Source: Microbacteriaceae bacterium (lineage in GTDB: Bacteria; Actinomycetota; Actinomycetes; Actinomycetales; Microbacteriaceae). From it: a stretch of 15,384 nt of DNA. Of this stretch, positions 13,444 to 15,384 are shown in pieces. The notes beneath the pieces were generated by a model. It was not told where the DNA came from. It saw nothing but the letters and a program-made list of their open reading frames with translations, and did not search any database. Position 1 is the stretch's first letter, and the number at the start of each line of letters is the position of its first letter. Both the position numbers and the translations under genes were made by a program. Location: NCBI GenBank assembly GCA_011620705.1, contig WOYR01000072.1:1-15384 (forward strand), read 5' to 3'.

Positions 13444-15341
13444 CAGGACTTCCTCCCTGTGCTGCGGCTGGATCTGCTGCTGCGCTTCGGCTGGGTGCGG
13501 GTTCCCGCCGGCTTCGACGGGGCCGCCTTCGAGGCACCTGCGGCGGTCTCGACCACGGGCGCCTCCGTCGGCGTCTCCACGCCCGGTGCCGCCGATCCGT
13601 CGACCGCCGCCGCTTTCGCAGCGGCCTGGGCCCTGGAGGCCTTCACCCCCGCGCTGGAGCCCGCTGCCAGCTCGGCGGCTTTGCGCTCCGCGATCGTCTG
13701 GCGGTGTTCCGCCTCGCGGCTGGCGCCGGCCCGGCGCGCGTCGGCGGAGATCCGGAACTGCGCCCGGCCGCGGTAGATCGCCCCGAGCGCTGTCGGGTCC
13801 AGCCCGCTGAGCGGATGCCCGCTGGAGAAGAACCGCGTGGTCGCGATCAGCTGCATGACCGGATGCGTGAACAGGATGACGATGAGCACGTCGATCACGG
13901 TCGTGACGCCGAGGGTCAGCGCGAAGCCCTTCACGTTGCCGACCGCGATGATGAACAGCACGACCGCCGAGAGGAGGTTGACCGTCTTCGCCGCGAAGAT
14001 GGTGCGCAGGGCGCGCTTCCAGCCGGCCTCGACGGCGCCGGGCAGAGCTCTCCCGTCCCGCAATTCGTCACGGATCCGTTCGAAGTAGACGATGAACGAA
14101 TCCGCGGTGAACCCGATGGCGACGATCAACCCGGCGACGCCGGCGAGCGAGAGGCGATAGCCGTTCTGCCACGAGAGCACGTCGATCACCTCGTAGGTCA
14201 GCACGGCCGCGACGATCAACGAGGTGATCGTCACGAAACCCAGCAGGCGGTACTGGAACAGCGAGTAGAGCACGACGAGCAGCAGGCCGATGCCGCCGGC
14301 GATGAGTCCGTTCTGCAGCTGACTGGCGCCCAGCGTCGCCGCGATGGTGTTGCGGCTCTCCACCTTGAAGCCGATCGGCAGGGCCCCGAACTTGAGCTGG
14401 TCGGCCAGGGTCGTCGCGGTGGGCTGGGTGAAACTGCCGCTGATCTGGGGCTTTCCGTTGGTGATCGCGGCCTGGGTCACGGGGGCGGAGATCACCTTGC
14501 CGTCGAGCACCACCGCGAACTGATTGCGCGGCGGGGCAAGGGCCACCAGCCGGGTGGTGACCTTGGAGAACTCCGGTGTGCCCTTGCTGTTGAACACGAT
14601 ATTGACGACCCACTCGCCCGTGGTGACGCCCTGACTCGACGTGACCGTGCCGGCGCTCGCGTCGGAGATCGTGGTGCCCGCGACCTCGACCGGGCCGAGG
14701 ATGTAGACCGCGCTGTTGTTGTCCTCGCAGGTGACCAGCGGCTTGTCCGCCGGCGCGATGTTCGTGTCCACGGTGCTCAGCGTCGTGCAGTCGAATGTGC
14801 TGTATTTCTGCAACAGAACCGGGGTGACCCATGCCTCGTCGCTGGCATTCTTCGGCTTGACGGCCGGGGTGTCGGAGAGCGAGGCGCTGGGGCTCGGCGA
14901 CGCGCTTGCGCTCGTCGGCGTGCAGGCAGCCGACGGGGTCTGCGTGTTGCTGGCGCAGATCACCGGCCGGAAGTCCAGTTTGGCCGAGGCCTGGATGCGC
15001 GCCAGGGTCGCCTCATCGGGCGTGCCCGGGATCGAGACGACGATGTTGTTGGCGCCCTGGGTGCTGATCTCCGACTCGGAGACGCCCGCGGCATCCACCC
15101 GCTCCCGGATGATCGACACGGCCTGGTTGAGCTGATCCTGCGTCACCGTCTGCCCCTTGGCCAGCTGCGGCGTCAGGATGATCTCGGTGCCGCCCTGAAG
15201 ATCGAGGGCGAGTTGCGGCTTCAGGCCCCAACCCCAGAACAGCTTGCCCGCGCCCAGCAGGGCACCCAGGATCACCACGACGGCGAGGAGCCAGGCCAGC
15301 GACCTCCATGCCTTGCGGACCGGGGTCGATCTCGTTGCCAC
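13443..15341 (-). CDS. secD: Protein translocase subunit SecD with long C-terminal tail
   Basis: This 632-residue protein is the larger auxiliary Sec subunit. TM1 (about 14-34) is followed by ALDLQGGTEIIL (45-56) and the large extracytoplasmic P1 domain with RVDAAGVSESEI (81-92), then spans from about 344 to 502. GFTADSFIVYFERIRDEL (410-427) carries Asp414, equivalent to E. coli SecD Asp519. Two oddities stand out: a Ser/Pro-rich low-complexity insert in P1 (about 134-163) among four extracytoplasmic cysteines (129, 140, 185, 205), and a C-terminal cytosolic tail of about 125 residues rich in Ala, Ser, Lys and Arg. The GTG at 15341 has only a weak SD-like AAAGCAGAG upstream, but the following ATRSTPVRKAWRS is a natural N-terminus. 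No stop occurs in any frame in the 43 bases upstream, so I cannot see where the preceding gene (by synteny yajC) ends. Confidence 0.95.
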   Translation of the reverse strand: MATRSTPVRKAWRSLAWLLAVVVILGALLGAGKLFWGWGLKPQLALDLQGGTEIILTPQLAKGQTVTQDQLNQAVSIIRERVDAAGVSESEISTQGANNIVVSIPGTPDEATLARIQASAKLDFRPVICASNTQTPSAACTPTSASASPSPSASLSDTPAVKPKNASDEAWVTPVLLQKYSTFDCTTLSTVDTNIAPADKPLVTCEDNNSAVYILGPVEVAGTTISDASAGTVTSSQGVTTGEWVVNIVFNSKGTPEFSKVTTRLVALAPPRNQFAVVLDGKVISAPVTQAAITNGKPQISGSFTQPTATTLADQLKFGALPIGFKVESRNTIAATLGASQLQNGLIAGGIGLLLVVLYSLFQYRLLGFVTITSLIVAAVLTYEVIDVLSWQNGYRLSLAGVAGLIVAIGFTADSFIVYFERIRDELRDGRALPGAVEAGWKRALRTIFAAKTVNLLSAVVLFIIAVGNVKGFALTLGVTTVIDVLIVILFTHPVMQLIATTRFFSSGHPLSGLDPTALGAIYRGRAQFRISADARRAGASREAEHRQTIAERKAAELAAGSSAGVKASRAQAAAKAAAVDGSAAPGVETPTEAPVVETAAGASKAAPSKPAGTRTQPKRSSRSSRSTGRKS

Positions 15342-15352
15342 GGGGCGACTCT

Positions 15353-15376
15353 GCTTTCTGCCGTTGGGCTTTCTGC
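15353..15376. repeat. 9-bp direct repeat just upstream of secD
   Basis: GCTTTCTGC occurs at 15353-15361 and again at 15368-15376, with 6 bases between. The minus strand lacks stop codons in all frames here, so this may be inside the end of the preceding gene (probably yajC), where repeated Lys/Arg codons could create it. I draw no function from it. Confidence 0.35.
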
Positions 15377-15384
15377 TGGTGGGC

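Noticed and set aside
1..15384. A new defence or mobile system in the window
   Set aside because: There is no integrase, transposase, nuclease-helicase pair, reverse transcriptase, repeat array, tRNA insertion site or base composition break; gene content and order are those of a conserved actinobacterial core region.

Overview
This window reads as ordinary chromosomal housekeeping DNA from a high-GC Gram-positive bacterium (Actinomycetota), most likely order Micrococcales and probably family Microbacteriaceae. The reasons are the strong G/C third-position bias, the frequent GTG starts (mltG, alaS, rpsD, the DUF349 gene, relA, secD) plus one TTG start, the actinobacterial form of the AlaS, Rel and SecDF motifs, a Cys-free S4 protein encoded next to alaS, and the gene order secD-secF-relA ... 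rarA-rpsD-(small membrane gene)-alaS-ruvX-mltG-aroE. The family assignment is inference from synteny and protein style; no database was consulted. I see no IS element, prophage, CRISPR array, tRNA or rRNA.

Layout. Nearly everything is on the minus strand, so transcription runs from high to low coordinates. At the right end secD and secF overlap in a TGATG junction; a predicted promoter and a 146-bp gap separate them from relA (bifunctional Rel). A three-gene plus-strand island follows: a membrane-anchored cyclophilin-type prolyl isomerase (7254-8057), a DUF349 coiled-coil protein (8158-9390) and an unrecognised 179-residue protein (9498-10037), whose stop codon overlaps the relA stop tail to tail in one CTAG. 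The left half is minus strand again: rarA (divergent from the isomerase gene), rpsD with its own predicted promoter and a run of three hairpins after its stop, then a tight run of a small single-span membrane protein gene, alaS, ruvX, mltG and the first codons of aroE (ATGA overlap), cut by the window edge.

Function. SecD and SecF are the auxiliary subunits of the Sec translocase. Rel makes and degrades (p)ppGpp. RpsD and AlaS serve translation. RuvX (YqgF family) has a RuvC-like nuclease fold. RarA acts at stalled replication forks. MltG cuts nascent peptidoglycan and helps set glycan chain length. The isomerase probably folds exported proteins outside the membrane. The DUF349 protein, the 179-residue protein and the 72-residue membrane protein have no function I can assign.

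There is no gene-free stretch above 300 bases; the longest are 4796-4970 (three hairpins and a weak promoter) and 5601-5769 (rpsD promoter and leader). I found no convincing new multi-gene system. The items worth a second look are small: shared stop codons, hairpin clusters, a probable leaderless start, and the uncharacterised island proteins.
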